In this document: positions 28,060-38,520 of the stretch, in pieces
How the letters are laid out: each line of letters starts with the position of its first letter
Position numbering within the stretch: position 1 is the first letter of the stretch
Origin: Bacillus vallismortis
Lineage (GTDB): Bacteria > Bacillota > Bacilli > Bacillales > Bacillaceae
Length of the DNA stretch: 64,000 nucleotides
Direction: 5' to 3'
NCBI RefSeq assembly: GCF_004116955.1
Contig: NZ_CP026362.1
Location: 1,652,501 to 1,716,500, forward strand
Notes under the pieces: generated by a model
The model's input: the letters and a program-made list of their open reading frames with translations, nothing else
Told to the model about the DNA's origin: nothing
Database searches by the model: none
Position numbers and translations under genes: made by a program

Positions 28060-29310
28060 TTATGATTTATGTCCACCAGTAAGGTCGGCTCTGTGAAGCG
28101 CAGTACCAGCAGATGTATAAGAAACTGCTCTCAGAATCGCTCTCGATCCATATTTACTTCTAATCCCGTCCATTACAAATCCAAGCTTTCTTCTCTTTTC
28201 ATTATCCACTTCAAATAAACTCAGCTGCTGATTAACATCTTCTTCAATATTTGATAACGTAACTGAGATACTTCTCACTGTTTTACCCGAGTAAAACTTA
28301 TGAAAGAGCATTAAGCAGCATCTATAAATATCCATTGTGATATTTGTGGGAAGATCAATTGTTTTTGCTCGATGAAATCCACCACCAAGCTCATCTTTAC
28401 TGTAGCCAATTCCCAGGCTGATTGTTCGACCAACTTTATTATGTGTACGTGCCCTTCTTGCAACTTCCTCACAAATCTCCAGAAGAACAGCCTTAATCTC
28501 TTCTCTCTTTGTATAATCCCTCAGCAAAATCTGACTCTTACCAAAACTAATCTGCCCCTGCATCAATGGAGCTCCAATTTCTGATAAATCGATTCCATGA
28601 GCATGATAATACAACTGGTTTCCCATTATTCCGAACTTCTTTTCAAGCAGCTCTAAAGGAAATTTAGCTAACTGACCTACAGTTGATATTCCCATCCGAT
28701 TAAGATTTCTTTCCATTCTCCCTCCTATCCCCCACATTTTAGACAAAGGGTAAACCTTCCAGAGTTTATTTGGCACATCTTCATATCTCCAACGTGCAAT
28801 ACCTCTCTTTGTTTTCTTACTCTCCAGGTCAAGTGCAAGCTTACTGAGCAACATATTGTCTCCAATGCCTACTGTGCACATCAAACCAAACTCTCTCCAC
28901 ATGCTGCTTTGAATTGCCTTGGCCATTTCTTCAGGATCTTCTTTTCCTGCATCTAAAAAAGATTCATCAATTGAATAGGTATGTACACATTTTTCAGGAA
29001 CAAACCTGTAAAACAGCTTTGTAATCTCAGTCGAAACTCTGATGAAAAGCTTCATTTGCGGATTTACAATGTGTATTCTTGGATCTTCAGGTATCTCAAA
29101 AAGTCTCGATCCTGTTTTGATTCCAAAATCTTTTTTAAGTGCAGGAGATGCAGCTAACACTACACTTCCCTGTCTCTCCGTATTTCCTACAACAGCAAGA
29201 TAGCATGTTAAAGGATTAAGCCCCATTGTTACAGCCGATACCGAAGCATAAAAGGATTTCATGTCGACACAAGTTATATTCTTTCGTGGAAATTGTGAGT
29301 AATCAATCAT
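28060..29310 (-). CDS. uvrX: UvrX: Y-family (UmuC-like) translesion DNA polymerase
   Basis: 416 residues, the size of SPbeta UvrX. Catalytic motifs: CVDMKSFYAS (about residues 15-24, first Asp) and YSIDESFLD (about 116-124, Asp/Glu pair). The helix-hairpin region GIGGRMERNLNRMGI (about 195) is followed by a little-finger domain. Its ATG overlaps the end of yolD by eight bases, so the two are co-translated. Role: error-prone bypass synthesis after DNA damage; the LexA boxes upstream of yolD support SOS control. Confidence 0.92.
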   Translation of the reverse strand: MIDYSQFPRKNITCVDMKSFYASVSAVTMGLNPLTCYLAVVGNTERQGSVVLAASPALKKDFGIKTGSRLFEIPEDPRIHIVNPQMKLFIRVSTEITKLFYRFVPEKCVHTYSIDESFLDAGKEDPEEMAKAIQSSMWREFGLMCTVGIGDNMLLSKLALDLESKKTKRGIARWRYEDVPNKLWKVYPLSKMWGIGGRMERNLNRMGISTVGQLAKFPLELLEKKFGIMGNQLYYHAHGIDLSEIGAPLMQGQISFGKSQILLRDYTKREEIKAVLLEICEEVARRARTHNKVGRTISLGIGYSKDELGGGFHRAKTIDLPTNITMDIYRCCLMLFHKFYSGKTVRSISVTLSNIEEDVNQQLSLFEVDNEKRRKLGFVMDGIRSKYGSRAILRAVSYTSAGTALHRADLTGGHKS

Positions 29311-29635
29311 TGTATGTAACTCCTATGATGTTATTCATGTTGACATAAACTGTATTGTCGTTCTGGTCTTTTACGTGAAGCTTTTGTTGTTCAAAATTAA
29401 TGTAATGTACTCTGCCGGTAACATTTTCAACGAATCCATTGTTAAAGAGTTTGAATTTCAACTCTTTATTAAATTCCAATGCCTCAGAGACGAGAAGATC
29501 CATCTCTTCAATTTGTTGGTCATCTAAGGATGGCTTTTCAATTTTTGATACATCAATCAAATCTTGTTTAAGCTGTGTTAAATGTTCTGGAAGCATCATT
29601 GATGTCCATTTGATTGTTCCTCGGTCTCTAAGCAT
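29303..29635 (-). CDS. yolD: YolD: YolD-like partner of UvrX
   Basis: A 110-residue protein. The start RDRGTIKWTSMMLPEHL and the sequence DVSKIEKPSLDDQQIEEMDLL are typical of the YolD family (PF08863). A beta-rich C-terminal half contains GRVHYINFEQQKLHV. AAAGGAG precedes the ATG. YolD proteins are co-transcribed with UvrX/YqjW-type polymerases and are thought to act like UmuD-type accessory subunits. The pair is the first operon leftward of the SOS operators. Confidence 0.9.
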   Translation of the reverse strand: MLRDRGTIKWTSMMLPEHLTQLKQDLIDVSKIEKPSLDDQQIEEMDLLVSEALEFNKELKFKLFNNGFVENVTGRVHYINFEQQKLHVKDQNDNTVYVNMNNIIGVTYND

Positions 29636-29669
29636 ATCGACTCACTCCTTTATTAATCTAATATTAACA

Positions 29670-29711
29670 GAACAAACGTTCTTTATTCAAGAGAAACCAG
29701 AACAAAGGTTC
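29670..29711 (-). promoter_or_regulatory. Two LexA (DinR) boxes at the yolD-uvrX promoter
   Basis: GAACAAACGTTC (29670-29681) and GAACAAAGGTTC (29700-29711) both match the Gram-positive LexA consensus GAAC-N4-GTTC, with starts 30 bp apart (about three helical turns). On the minus strand a TTGAAT and TAATAT pair with an 18-bp spacer brackets the first box, so LexA would sit on the promoter. Confidence 0.85.
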
Positions 29712-29807
29712 GGTGTAAATGTTGGAAATAAAATTAAAGGTCAATAATGATATACGTAGTATTAATAAAGGAGGGATTCTTTTCCACAAAGGAGAGTGTA
29801 TTGGTGA

Positions 29808-30143
29808 ATGAAGAAGAGGCTAATCGGATTTTTGATCTTAGTTCCTGCTTTGATTATGTCGGGTATTACTTTAATCGAATCAAACAAAAAAGCACCTGAA
29901 GAAGTTTTAGAAAGTGCTTGGGATGAATTTGGTTTATTTAGTTTTCAAATTGGAATAACAGATCCGGCAATTACAATTGGCATGGATCAAACCAAAAGTG
30001 AGGCAAAGCTCCGTGAATATTTAGAACATAATCTGTCAAGAGAAGCAAAACAAAAATATAAGATTTATGTATTCAAAGATGATATTGATAAATTGGAGAA
30101 AGAACATCGAGAGTATTTGCAAGCAAATAACCCCAATAAGTAA
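29808..30143 (+). CDS. yolC: YolC: small exported or anchored protein
   Basis: A 111-residue protein. Residues 1-22 form a basic-hydrophobic export/anchor segment (MKKRLIGFLILVPALIMSG) without a lipobox Cys. The remainder is charged and helical (EHNLSREAKQKYKIYVFKDD). It is divergent from yolD-uvrX across the LexA boxes; the right-hand box might affect both directions. It stands where SPbeta yolC is found. Function unknown. Confidence 0.7.
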   Translation: MKKRLIGFLILVPALIMSGITLIESNKKAPEEVLESAWDEFGLFSFQIGITDPAITIGMDQTKSEAKLREYLEHNLSREAKQKYKIYVFKDDIDKLEKEHREYLQANNPNK

Positions 30144-30146
30144 AAC

Positions 30147-30178
30147 GCCCAGCACTTTATTAAGCTGGGCATTGTTTT
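30147..30178. terminator. Terminator between yolC and yolB
   Basis: GCCCAGC (30147-30153) pairs with GCTGGGC (30164-30170), followed by ATTGTTTTC. The genes converge here, so it probably works in both directions. Confidence 0.75.
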
Positions 30179-30184
30179 CATTAT

Positions 30185-30550
30185 TTAAATTGAATTTTTA
30201 TAAGCATTAATTGCTTCGTTTCGCAGCAGCATATTATTTTTGTTAACCATACCTAAGTTATAAGTTTTTTTGATAATATCTAATACCTGTGAATCTAATG
30301 CAGAGAGATTGCCTCCCGGATTAAATCTTGATTTCCAATAATCTAAAGACTTATTTAGGTCAAATGAGCTTTTTTTGTTCTCAGGTTTAACTACCTCATT
30401 TTTCTCAAGTTTTTCACAGAATTTACTAAAACCAATTGATGAAGGAGTTGGGTTATTCCCTCCGTATCCTTCTGTAGCCAAACTGCAAAATGCTAAGAAC
30501 TTTGGATCTTTAGTTACATCATAATTAGAAGTGCTAATCACCTGGTTCAC
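30185..30550 (-). CDS. yolB: YolB: conserved SPbeta protein, unknown function
   Basis: A 121-residue soluble protein without signal peptide. It overlaps yolA by ATGA, so it is the second gene of a two-gene operon with a secreted partner. The sequence [21 protein letters not shown] and [20 protein letters not shown] are the recognisable parts of SPbeta YolB. An immunity or chaperone role for YolA is conceivable, purely from the pairing. Confidence 0.75.
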   Translation of the reverse strand: MNQVISTSNYDVTKDPKFLAFCSLATEGYGGNNPTPSSIGFSKFCEKLEKNEVVKPENKKSSFDLNKSLDYWKSRFNPGGNLSALDSQVLDIIKKTYNLGMVNKNNMLLRNEAINAYKNSI

Positions 30551-31014
30551 TCTCTTTCAAAATCAATTTTTCGGCTGTAAACAAAAGTAGTGCCTGAGCT
30601 TAATGCTTTAATCTGTATAGAGTTATCTTGAAGTGCGTCCATTGGAATCTCAAAATATTTATCCCAGCCTATAACTACCTTATTCTGACCAAGAATGGCA
30701 TCGGATTTATACATCCTAGCTGTACCATCATATAACAGATTTTTTCCATCTTTACCCGTGATAACTGTTAACTTTGTATACCCCATAAAACGAGCCTTAA
30801 CGTGAAGTTTATCACCTTTTAAAACACTTGGAGCTTTGGTTTGACTAAAAGTGATGTTATCCCAAGCAAAATCGTTCCCGTCTGATGTAATCCCTGTAAT
30901 TTGCAGATAATAAAGTGGTGTTGCTTCTGCTGCTTTGGCTTTTGTTGGATCAGTGTAAGCAAAAGCTACTACTGCTAGAAAAGCAAGCAGCACATACGTA
31001 ATTCTTTTCTTCAT
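30547..31014 (-). CDS. yolA: YolA: secreted protein
   Basis: A 155-residue protein. The signal peptide is residues 1-30 ([20 protein letters not shown]...KAKAAEA, AxA-type cleavage). The mature part is beta-rich and compact ([22 protein letters not shown]). It matches SPbeta YolA, abundantly secreted by strain 168 and with unknown function. It forms an operon with yolB. Nothing in the sequence marks it as an enzyme. Confidence 0.85.
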   Translation of the reverse strand: MKKRITYVLLAFLAVVAFAYTDPTKAKAAEATPLYYLQITGITSDGNDFAWDNITFSQTKAPSVLKGDKLHVKARFMGYTKLTVITGKDGKNLLYDGTARMYKSDAILGQNKVVIGWDKYFEIPMDALQDNSIQIKALSSGTTFVYSRKIDFERE

Positions 31015-31169
31015 TTCCTAAATCCTCCTTGGTACAAGTTTACATGTTAAATATCGTCATTTGAAAGGAATTGTTTAATATTTGAAATAAAAAAGAACCT
31101 GCATTTTGCAAGTTCATTCATATTGTCAATTTATTGTGAGTTTTTAACGACAAGGACATTTATGTATAG

Positions 31170-31175
31170 TATAAT
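31170..31175 (+). promoter_or_regulatory. -10 element of the BsrE-type toxin gene
   Basis: TATAAT at 31170-31175 stands 17 bp after a partial -35 (ACGACA, 31147-31152). A start near 31182 would give a 5' leader of about 60 nt whose structure matters for toxin translation. Confidence 0.55.
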
Positions 31176-31244
31176 ATTTCCTGTACATTAAGATTGCTCA
31201 CTCAAGGGAGTCTTGCTCATCCCCTAATGAAAGGGGGTGATGCT

Positions 31245-31328
31245 ATGTCAACATTCCAGGCATTAATGTTAATGCTTGCATTCGGGTCGTTTATAATCGC
31301 CCTGTTGACGTATATAAATAAAAAATAG
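31245..31328 (+). CDS. BsrE-like type I toxin peptide
   Basis: A 27-residue peptide: MSTFQALMLMLAFGSF, a continuous hydrophobic segment, then TYINKK. It is nearly what I remember of BsrE, and of the TxpA/BsrG group more broadly. A very strong ribosome site (AAGGGGGTGAT) precedes the ATG. Members insert in the membrane and perturb the envelope unless an antisense RNA silences them. In SPbeta of strain 168 the related bsrG module occupies a comparable locus. The toxin mRNA has a sequestering leader (see findings). Confidence 0.85.
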   Translation: MSTFQALMLMLAFGSFIIALLTYINKK

Positions 31329-31329
31329 A

Positions 31330-31506
31330 CCTCCCTTGAGCCTCAGAACCTAAAGGGATAGGTCTACCAAGAAACCACATCGAGCAAGCCCTTTGATGGG
31401 CAACTTTTTGTACAGAGCCGGGGTGTTGGTAGCACCCTGGTCTTTTTATTTTATGCATTTCTTATTAAACAAATGCATTTTTTATACTTTAAAAAGTATA
31501 ATCCTC
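31330..31506 (-). ncRNA. Candidate antisense antitoxin RNA of the BsrE-like module
   Basis: A minus-strand promoter is visible: TTGCAA (31537-31542) and TATAAT (31513-31518), 18-bp spacer, start near 31506. Transcription would run against the toxin mRNA 3' region and past its terminator, as SR4/SR5 do for bsrG/bsrE. The 3' end cannot be fixed from sequence. Confidence 0.5.
31418..31448 (+). terminator. Terminator of the type I toxin mRNA
   Basis: CCGGGGTG (31418-31425) pairs with CACCCTGG (31433-31440), followed by TCTTTTTATT. It lies about 90 bp after the toxin stop, leaving a long 3' region that overlaps the antisense RNA. Confidence 0.8.
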
Positions 31507-31610
31507 ATCCTAATTATAACCATATAAAAATGGTATTTGCAATACTATTGCTTTATGGTTAAAACCATTATTTTATTGGAACCCAGTACTTTATCGATGC
31601 ACAAGTGATA

Positions 31611-32119
31611 TTATCCATGATTCAGTTCAAATTCTTCTCTTGTCATCCCAAAGCAAATACCATCATAATAGGCACCTTTAGTGAAAATGATCTTTCTTAG
31701 TTGTCCCTCTTTCATGAAACCTAATTTTTCATGTAATCGTATGGATGGATTATTAAAAGAATAAACAGTTGTATTTACTTTTTGATAAGCAAGTTCCAAA
31801 AAGAAAAAGCGAAGAACCATCAAGATCATTTCTTTGGCAAATCCTTTGCCCCTATATGGCTCGAATACAGCCAAATAATAACCGAAGGTACCATTTTTCC
31901 TATCACAGTCAAAGGTTTCAATCATACCTACTATATACGGAATTCATCTTTTTCTAATTGTTCTTCTACCCATTCTCTCATGTTATTAGCTGAACGAGGA
32001 AAATGTAGCGAGTCCATATTTCGCAGAATTTCATCATCTAACGAATCAAATATAACGATATCTTCAGGTTGAATTGCTCGCAGTGTAAGATTCTCCCCTG
32101 TCCAATAAGTAACTGCCAT
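31611..32119 (-). pseudogene. Broken GNAT acetyltransferase (YokL-like)
   Basis: The N-terminal part (from ATG 32119, GGAGG upstream, MAVTYWTGENLTLRAIQPED) runs into TAG after KDEFRI. The remainder (from VGMIETFDCDR to MTREEFEL) continues in another frame to 31611. An intact YokL has about ten extra residues between these parts, so a small deletion with frameshift is likely. The lost part is close to the acetyl-CoA domain start; GYYLAVFEPYRGKGFAKEM (motif A) is intact but out of frame. Confidence 0.75.
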
Positions 32120-32154
32120 TTTAACTTTTCCTCCAGTTATCTCCATACGTTTTC

Positions 32155-32778
32155 TTAACTGCTTAGTAAGTCATCATCTAATTCAATATACAGAATTCCA
32201 TCATCTTCTTTATCAGCTTCAATTGGTTCATCAACTAAACTGAAGACAAACTCCTCAAACGAATTGGCAATTAAGAAAAAGTCTTTGTCGGGATGACTTA
32301 ATTCATGATCCCAAAACAATATCTTTCCATTATCGATATCCATGCATATTTCATTCCCGCCTGCAGAGCTTGCTATAGGAATAATATTTCTAGGAAAGCG
32401 ATCAGAATATGTATCTATTGCTTTCTGAAGACTGTTATGATCGTTCGCTAAACCATAAAAACCTTCTAACAATTGTGTATCATCGCCCTTGCCCATCCAA
32501 GGATCTTTCTCTAAAGGTTTATAGCAAACGTCATACTCAATTTCATCTGTTGTTTTTGTACTTTCTAGATAACAGCCGCCATATTCCTTCAAAAAATCCT
32601 TATAATCAGAAGGTAATTGTTTTCCTATGTTCATTTCAATTTCTTTGAGTTGTTCATTTTTATTGATTCTGGGATCTGTTTTTGCATCAATTGAAAACTC
32701 TTTCAACATTTGTTTGATATTATTGAAGCTCATATTAATCCCCTCCGCATTGCACACTTTAGCAATGAACAATTGCAA
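32155..32778 (-). CDS. yokK: SUKH (SMI1/KNR4) immunity protein, YokK-like
   Basis: A 207-residue SUKH-fold protein with the early marker EIEMNIGKQLPSDYKDFLKEYGGCYL and the late SFEEFVFSLVDE. The middle GNEICMDIDNGKILFWDHE is typical of the family. It is the last of three consecutive genes after the LXG toxin (10-bp gap to the previous gene), so likely part of its immunity set. SUKH proteins neutralise nuclease and other toxins of polymorphic systems. Confidence 0.8.
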   Translation of the reverse strand: MQLFIAKVCNAEGINMSFNNIKQMLKEFSIDAKTDPRINKNEQLKEIEMNIGKQLPSDYKDFLKEYGGCYLESTKTTDEIEYDVCYKPLEKDPWMGKGDDTQLLEGFYGLANDHNSLQKAIDTYSDRFPRNIIPIASSAGGNEICMDIDNGKILFWDHELSHPDKDFFLIANSFEEFVFSLVDEPIEADKEDDGILYIELDDDLLSS

Positions 32779-32787
32779 TACTTTTGT

Positions 32788-33246
32788 TTAATTGTCTAAA
32801 CTAACTTTCAATGCATCAGCTAGCATGGCGTTAAAATCATTAAATTTGTTCATCAGCGTTCCAGAGGGTTTATCAAGCTCTAAGTATTCATTCTCAATTA
32901 CATCTAAACAATACCAAGCTGTATCTGAGTCACCAAAAAACAGATATTTTTTCTGCTCATCATTTTCGTGCCACTGTTCATTTGTTTCAATAAAACCATA
33001 AACTTCTTCATCATTTTCTTCTCTCAGTAATTCTTGATCCAATCCATAGATTACCAAGCCATTAAAATCTAATCCGTTTACAGTTTGAAGGAATTTTTTA
33101 TATTCTAAAGGAATCTCATTTACAGGGAACTTACCTAATACTGCTTCTTCAAAGTTCCTTATTTCTTGGTCTGTAACAGGAGAATTTAATTCATCTCCAT
33201 ACTTTGCTTCAGTTTTTCGAATTTCCTCTAATAAATTTACCCACAT
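32788..33246 (-). CDS. yokJ: SUKH immunity protein next to LXG toxin, YokJ-like
   Basis: A 152-residue SMI1/KNR4-fold protein: NFEEAVLGKFPVNEIPLEYKKFLQTVNGLDF near the start, then YLFFGDSDTAWYCLDV, the characteristic strand before the final helix. It lies 12 bp downstream of the LXG toxin gene, the usual place of the cognate immunity protein (YokI/YokJ in strain 168). Confidence 0.85.
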   Translation of the reverse strand: MWVNLLEEIRKTEAKYGDELNSPVTDQEIRNFEEAVLGKFPVNEIPLEYKKFLQTVNGLDFNGLVIYGLDQELLREENDEEVYGFIETNEQWHENDEQKKYLFFGDSDTAWYCLDVIENEYLELDKPSGTLMNKFNDFNAMLADALKVSLDN

Positions 33247-33258
33247 AATACTGCCCCC

Positions 33259-35163
<1,905 letters not shown>

Positions 35164-35244
35164 CTACTCTATGTAAATTTTACCACAATAATCTATTTGA
35201 ATAACAGAAAAAGACAGCCGAAAATGACCGCCTTAAACATCGTG

Positions 35245-35706
35245 CTACCTTGTTCTATAATAATTTTCTGCGGTATAGTAGCGCCATTCCCAAAAAGTTG
35301 CCCCATTGGATTCTATATACCGATCTAGAAATATCTCAAAGTTTAAATTTAATGGTGTATACTCTCCTAATTGTAATATAAAAAGATAGTTGGGATCACC
35401 CTTATCCAATTTATCTTTGTCGATCATCAAATGACAACCTTCTAATAAATGACCAATTGGGATGCCATTGATACCTTCAAATAAATCCTCATATTTTAGT
35501 TCCTTTTCAATCTCTTCAAGGCTAAATAAATAAAGTCCCCCACCTATATTCTCCCCATCAAAAAGAATCTGAAAAATTTTCGCACCATTATGTAGTGTCA
35601 TGAACTTCTGATAATCCTTTGGAAGGCTAAGTTGGTGTTTAGCATCAAAGCTTTGGAGGTCATTCAGGGTTGCTTTGTCCTCTGAAAATGTAACAAGGAA
35701 CTCCAT
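35245..35706 (-). CDS. yokH: SUKH (SMI1/KNR4) immunity protein, YokH-like
   Basis: A 153-residue protein: [29 protein letters not shown] at the start, [15 protein letters not shown], and a C-terminal [12 protein letters not shown] region. This is a SUKH-fold immunity protein. It stands upstream of the LXG toxin, same strand, 99 bp apart, and may protect against a different toxin variant. Confidence 0.8.
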   Translation of the reverse strand: MEFLVTFSEDKATLNDLQSFDAKHQLSLPKDYQKFMTLHNGAKIFQILFDGENIGGGLYLFSLEEIEKELKYEDLFEGINGIPIGHLLEGCHLMIDKDKLDKGDPNYLFILQLGEYTPLNLNFEIFLDRYIESNGATFWEWRYYTAENYYRTR

Positions 35707-35852
35707 GATATATCCTTCAGAACAAAATAATTTAATGGCCTCTTTTTCATCTAACCGTTGACTGTCTTATGAACAAAGTTAGTCAAATAAATCACCCCAT
35801 ATATAAATGCTATTTATAATCACGGATACATGGCAAATGAAACTTTAATAAT

Positions 35853-36065
35853 TTAAACATTAACAATTTTATTCATAATTGAAGCAGCATTAGTAGTGAA
35901 CAAAATATATGTACATTTAGTTGTTTTAATCACTACCCTGTCGGTAGAGATAAAAGGAAATCCAATCCTTACTGCGCTTTTCTCTTCTCCCCAATAGTTT
36001 GGATCAAGCAATACCTCGTTAATTAATTTCTCTGATTGGAATTTCACTTTTGAATAAATTCGCAA
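35853..36065 (-). CDS. Small beta-rich protein, possible PH-like fragment
   Basis: 70 residues from a TTG start, with no strong ribosome site. The sequence ends [25 protein letters not shown], strand-rich, resembling the core of bacterial PH-like domains. It may be the remains of a longer gene. A/T-rich flanks of about 145 bp (35707-35852) show nothing else. Confidence 0.35.
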   Translation of the reverse strand: MRIYSKVKFQSEKLINEVLLDPNYWGEEKSAVRIGFPFISTDRVVIKTTKCTYILFTTNAASIMNKIVNV

Positions 36066-36141
36066 ATTCAGGGTGGTGTTTAATCTTTATGACAACTTTC
36101 CACTGATAAATTTTTAAAAATCATCACCAAGAATGTCCTTA

Positions 36142-37242
36142 TCATTGATTTTCAAGCTTAGCCCTAGCGATCTTCATATATTCACTGATAAATGGCGATT
36201 CCATTCTTTGTAACCCTCCCATGTGTTGGGGAAGAACTAAACTTTTTGCAAATCTAGAGTCTGTTAACCACGGTAGAGCTATTTTTTTGGTAACTCTATT
36301 ATTTGAGAAATTTATAATTTCGTGGTTATCATCTACTGAATTGAAAAATTTCACTTCTCTTTCTAGTTCATTAATTTTAGACGTATTCTTATTTTTATTA
36401 TAAATTTTTCTAATATAATCCTCTTTTATTCTCTGATTAAAGAACGTGTTATCATAAGAGTTTAAATAAAACAATTCATTTAAATAATCTATTTCTCGGG
36501 CTCTTTTTAATGTCAGAACACCATTTTCTGCCTCTGGAATATCATATGCTTCACTATCGTAAAAGAGTAAACAATGCTGAGAAGATATTGGAAGGAATAA
36601 CTGTAGCCCTCTAGTAACAAGGCCAAAACCCCTTCCATGATAATTCCTTCCAATATAAAATGAATTGTAACGAACTAATGGATTGTCTGATGTTATGAAC
36701 TTTCTTGATGTTTTCTGTAATATCAAGATAGGTTCCAAATCATAAATTAGCGGGGTACTTTCTAAAGCAATACCTATAATATTATTAGCAGGTTGATTTA
36801 TCTTGATTTCAAATTGGTCTAAATCTACTTCTTTAAAATCAGGATGTCCCTTAATCATTGTTTTGATCAGTTTATCAGCTGCATTTTCTGCTGAGTCAGC
36901 ACTCCGTAAATTTCTTCCCTCACTAACTAATAAAAAAGTAAGTAGATGCTCATAATCTTCTATTTCATTAACAAAGTCTAGGATACTGTTTGTGTCTATA
37001 ATTTTCTTTATAATTCTCGCGGCTTTTCTTTCAATCTCTTTATCTAAAAAATCCTCAACTACTTTGTCGTCACCGTAGAAATTGTTTCTTTGACACATAT
37101 CTTTAATCGAAGCATTTTGGATGTATAATGAATTCATGATATTAAATGTGCTAATTGATTTGTCAGTTTCAGAAAAATTTCTCAAATAAAATTTCGGAAC
37201 ATAGTGCTGTCTACTTTTTTGTCCCATACTTGCTCCTCCCAT
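36142..37242 (-). CDS. DUF4238 protein
   Basis: A 366-residue protein, start MGGASMGQKSRQHYVPKFYLRNFSE: the HYVPxFYLRxF motif is the DUF4238 signature, shared with the gene at 7012. It lacks the SEC-C zinc knuckle of that gene and instead has a helical C-terminal part (DSRFAKSLVLPQHMGGLQRMESPF). The middle KFITSDNPLVRYN is a conserved family core. It is a single gene in the phage accessory block. Function unknown; a defence or stress cargo role is a guess. Confidence 0.75.
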   Translation of the reverse strand: MGGASMGQKSRQHYVPKFYLRNFSETDKSISTFNIMNSLYIQNASIKDMCQRNNFYGDDKVVEDFLDKEIERKAARIIKKIIDTNSILDFVNEIEDYEHLLTFLLVSEGRNLRSADSAENAADKLIKTMIKGHPDFKEVDLDQFEIKINQPANNIIGIALESTPLIYDLEPILILQKTSRKFITSDNPLVRYNSFYIGRNYHGRGFGLVTRGLQLFLPISSQHCLLFYDSEAYDIPEAENGVLTLKRAREIDYLNELFYLNSYDNTFFNQRIKEDYIRKIYNKNKNTSKINELEREVKFFNSVDDNHEIINFSNNRVTKKIALPWLTDSRFAKSLVLPQHMGGLQRMESPFISEYMKIARAKLENQ

Positions 37243-37466
37243 ATCCCTTTACTGGACAATTTTACTCCACCTATTATTTGAATTTTAATAACTTCTTTCA
37301 TTGACTCTAATATGTGAAGGTACAAACACTTAATTAAGTTCCATTTGATTTTTCAACTGTAATCTCTAGCATAAGACCATTCCCTTCTGATAACGAACCT
37401 AGTAAAATTTTAACATGCGCCAACAAAACCTAAACAGAGATGTGATTATATTAAGGAAAAATTAAA

Positions 37467-37534
37467 TTCACAATAATTGGATACAGGATTATAATTATTG
37501 ATGGTTTACCGATATAAATAGAGAACAAACATTC
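37467..37534 (+). promoter_or_regulatory. yokF promoter with LexA-like box
   Basis: TTCACA (37467-37472), a 17-bp spacer and TATAAT (37490-37495) form a good sigma-A promoter. GAACAAACATTC (37523-37534) lies about 20 bp after the expected start and deviates by one base from GAAC-N4-GTTC; its four-base core AAAC equals that of one yolD box. Upstream, 37243-37466 shows no gene. Confidence 0.55.
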
Positions 37535-37551
37535 TAAAAGGGGAAATGAAA

Positions 37552-38442
37552 TTGAAGAAAGTATTATTAGGTTTTGCAGCATTCACTTTGAGCTTATCGT
37601 TGGCAGCCTGCAGCTCAAATGATTCTGAAAAAGTAAGCACAGAAAAAGAAACACCACAAGCGTCTTCGGATGTAGAAAAGAAAACAGAACAAAAGGAATC
37701 TACTAAAGAAAAAACTACTCACAAGCCTAAGGAAAAAGACAAAAAGGAATTAGTCGATGTGACATTAGATAGAGCAGTTGATGGAGATACGATTAAGGTT
37801 AATTACAACGGAAATGTAGACACAGTGCGCTACTTGCTCATAGACACACCTGAGACGAAGAAACCAAATTCATGTGTTCAACCGTATGGCGAAGATGCTT
37901 CTAAGCGAAATAAAGAATTGGTCAGCAATGGTAAACTGCAGCTTGAATTTGATAAAGGTGACGGGAGAGATAAGTATGGAAGACTATTAGCTTACGTTTA
38001 TGTCGATGGCAAGTCTGTTCAGGAAACATTATTGAAAGAAGGATTAGCCAGAGTAGCCTATGTATATGAGCCAAATACGAAATACATAGACCAATTTAAG
38101 AAAGACGAGCAAGAAGCAAAAACAGAGAAGCTTTCTATTTGGAGTAAGAATGGATATGTGACTGACCGAGGGTTTAATGGCTGTGTGAAAGAAAAAACCA
38201 CTGCAGTTAAAAAAGCAACAACATCTAAATCGGCAGCAACACAGCCTACAACTCCAAAAACATCAAGTGAAACTTCGACTACAACTGAAAACGAAGCTTC
38301 TTCAGAGTCAACTGGAGAAACAGAAACATTTAAAAATTGTACTGAGTTAAGAAAGAAATATCCGAATGGAGTACCTAGCTCGCACCCTGCTTACCAATCG
38401 AAAATGGATAGGGATCATGACAACTATGCTTGTGAACGTTAA
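37552..38442 (+). CDS. yokF: YokF: secreted lipoprotein nuclease (thermonuclease family)
   Basis: A 296-residue protein. The start is TTG 37552, with AAGGGG 8 nt upstream, giving the length of SPbeta YokF. A lipoprotein signal ends in the lipobox LAAC (about Cys-20). A charged linker leads to a staphylococcal-nuclease domain (about 65-205: VDGDTIKVNY, RYLLIDTPETK, DKYGRLLAYVYVDG). A Thr/Ser linker leads to a C-terminal Excalibur calcium-binding motif (NCTELRKKYPNG, then DRDHDNYACE). It degrades extracellular DNA/RNA and was reported to limit DNA uptake by lysogens. Confidence 0.92.
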   Translation: MKKVLLGFAAFTLSLSLAACSSNDSEKVSTEKETPQASSDVEKKTEQKESTKEKTTHKPKEKDKKELVDVTLDRAVDGDTIKVNYNGNVDTVRYLLIDTPETKKPNSCVQPYGEDASKRNKELVSNGKLQLEFDKGDGRDKYGRLLAYVYVDGKSVQETLLKEGLARVAYVYEPNTKYIDQFKKDEQEAKTEKLSIWSKNGYVTDRGFNGCVKEKTTAVKKATTSKSAATQPTTPKTSSETSTTTENEASSESTGETETFKNCTELRKKYPNGVPSSHPAYQSKMDRDHDNYACER

Positions 38443-38444
38443 TT

Positions 38445-38470
38445 GAAAGCCCTTTGTGGCTTTCTTTTTT
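38445..38470 (+). terminator. yokF terminator
   Basis: GAAAGCC pairs with GGCTTTC around CTTTGT (38445-38464), followed by TTTTTT. Confidence 0.8.
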
Positions 38471-38483
38471 TAATATGTAATAT

Positions 38484-38511
38484 AAAAAACCCCTCCTCTA
38501 AATAAAGGAGA
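38484..38511 (-). terminator. Terminator of the WHH-toxin gene
   Basis: On the minus strand CCTCTCCTT pairs with the AGAGGAGGGG segment, followed by a run of T (plus-strand AAAAAA at about 38485-38490). Together with the yokF terminator it isolates two convergent units. Confidence 0.7.
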
Positions 38512-38520
38512 GGAATAGAT

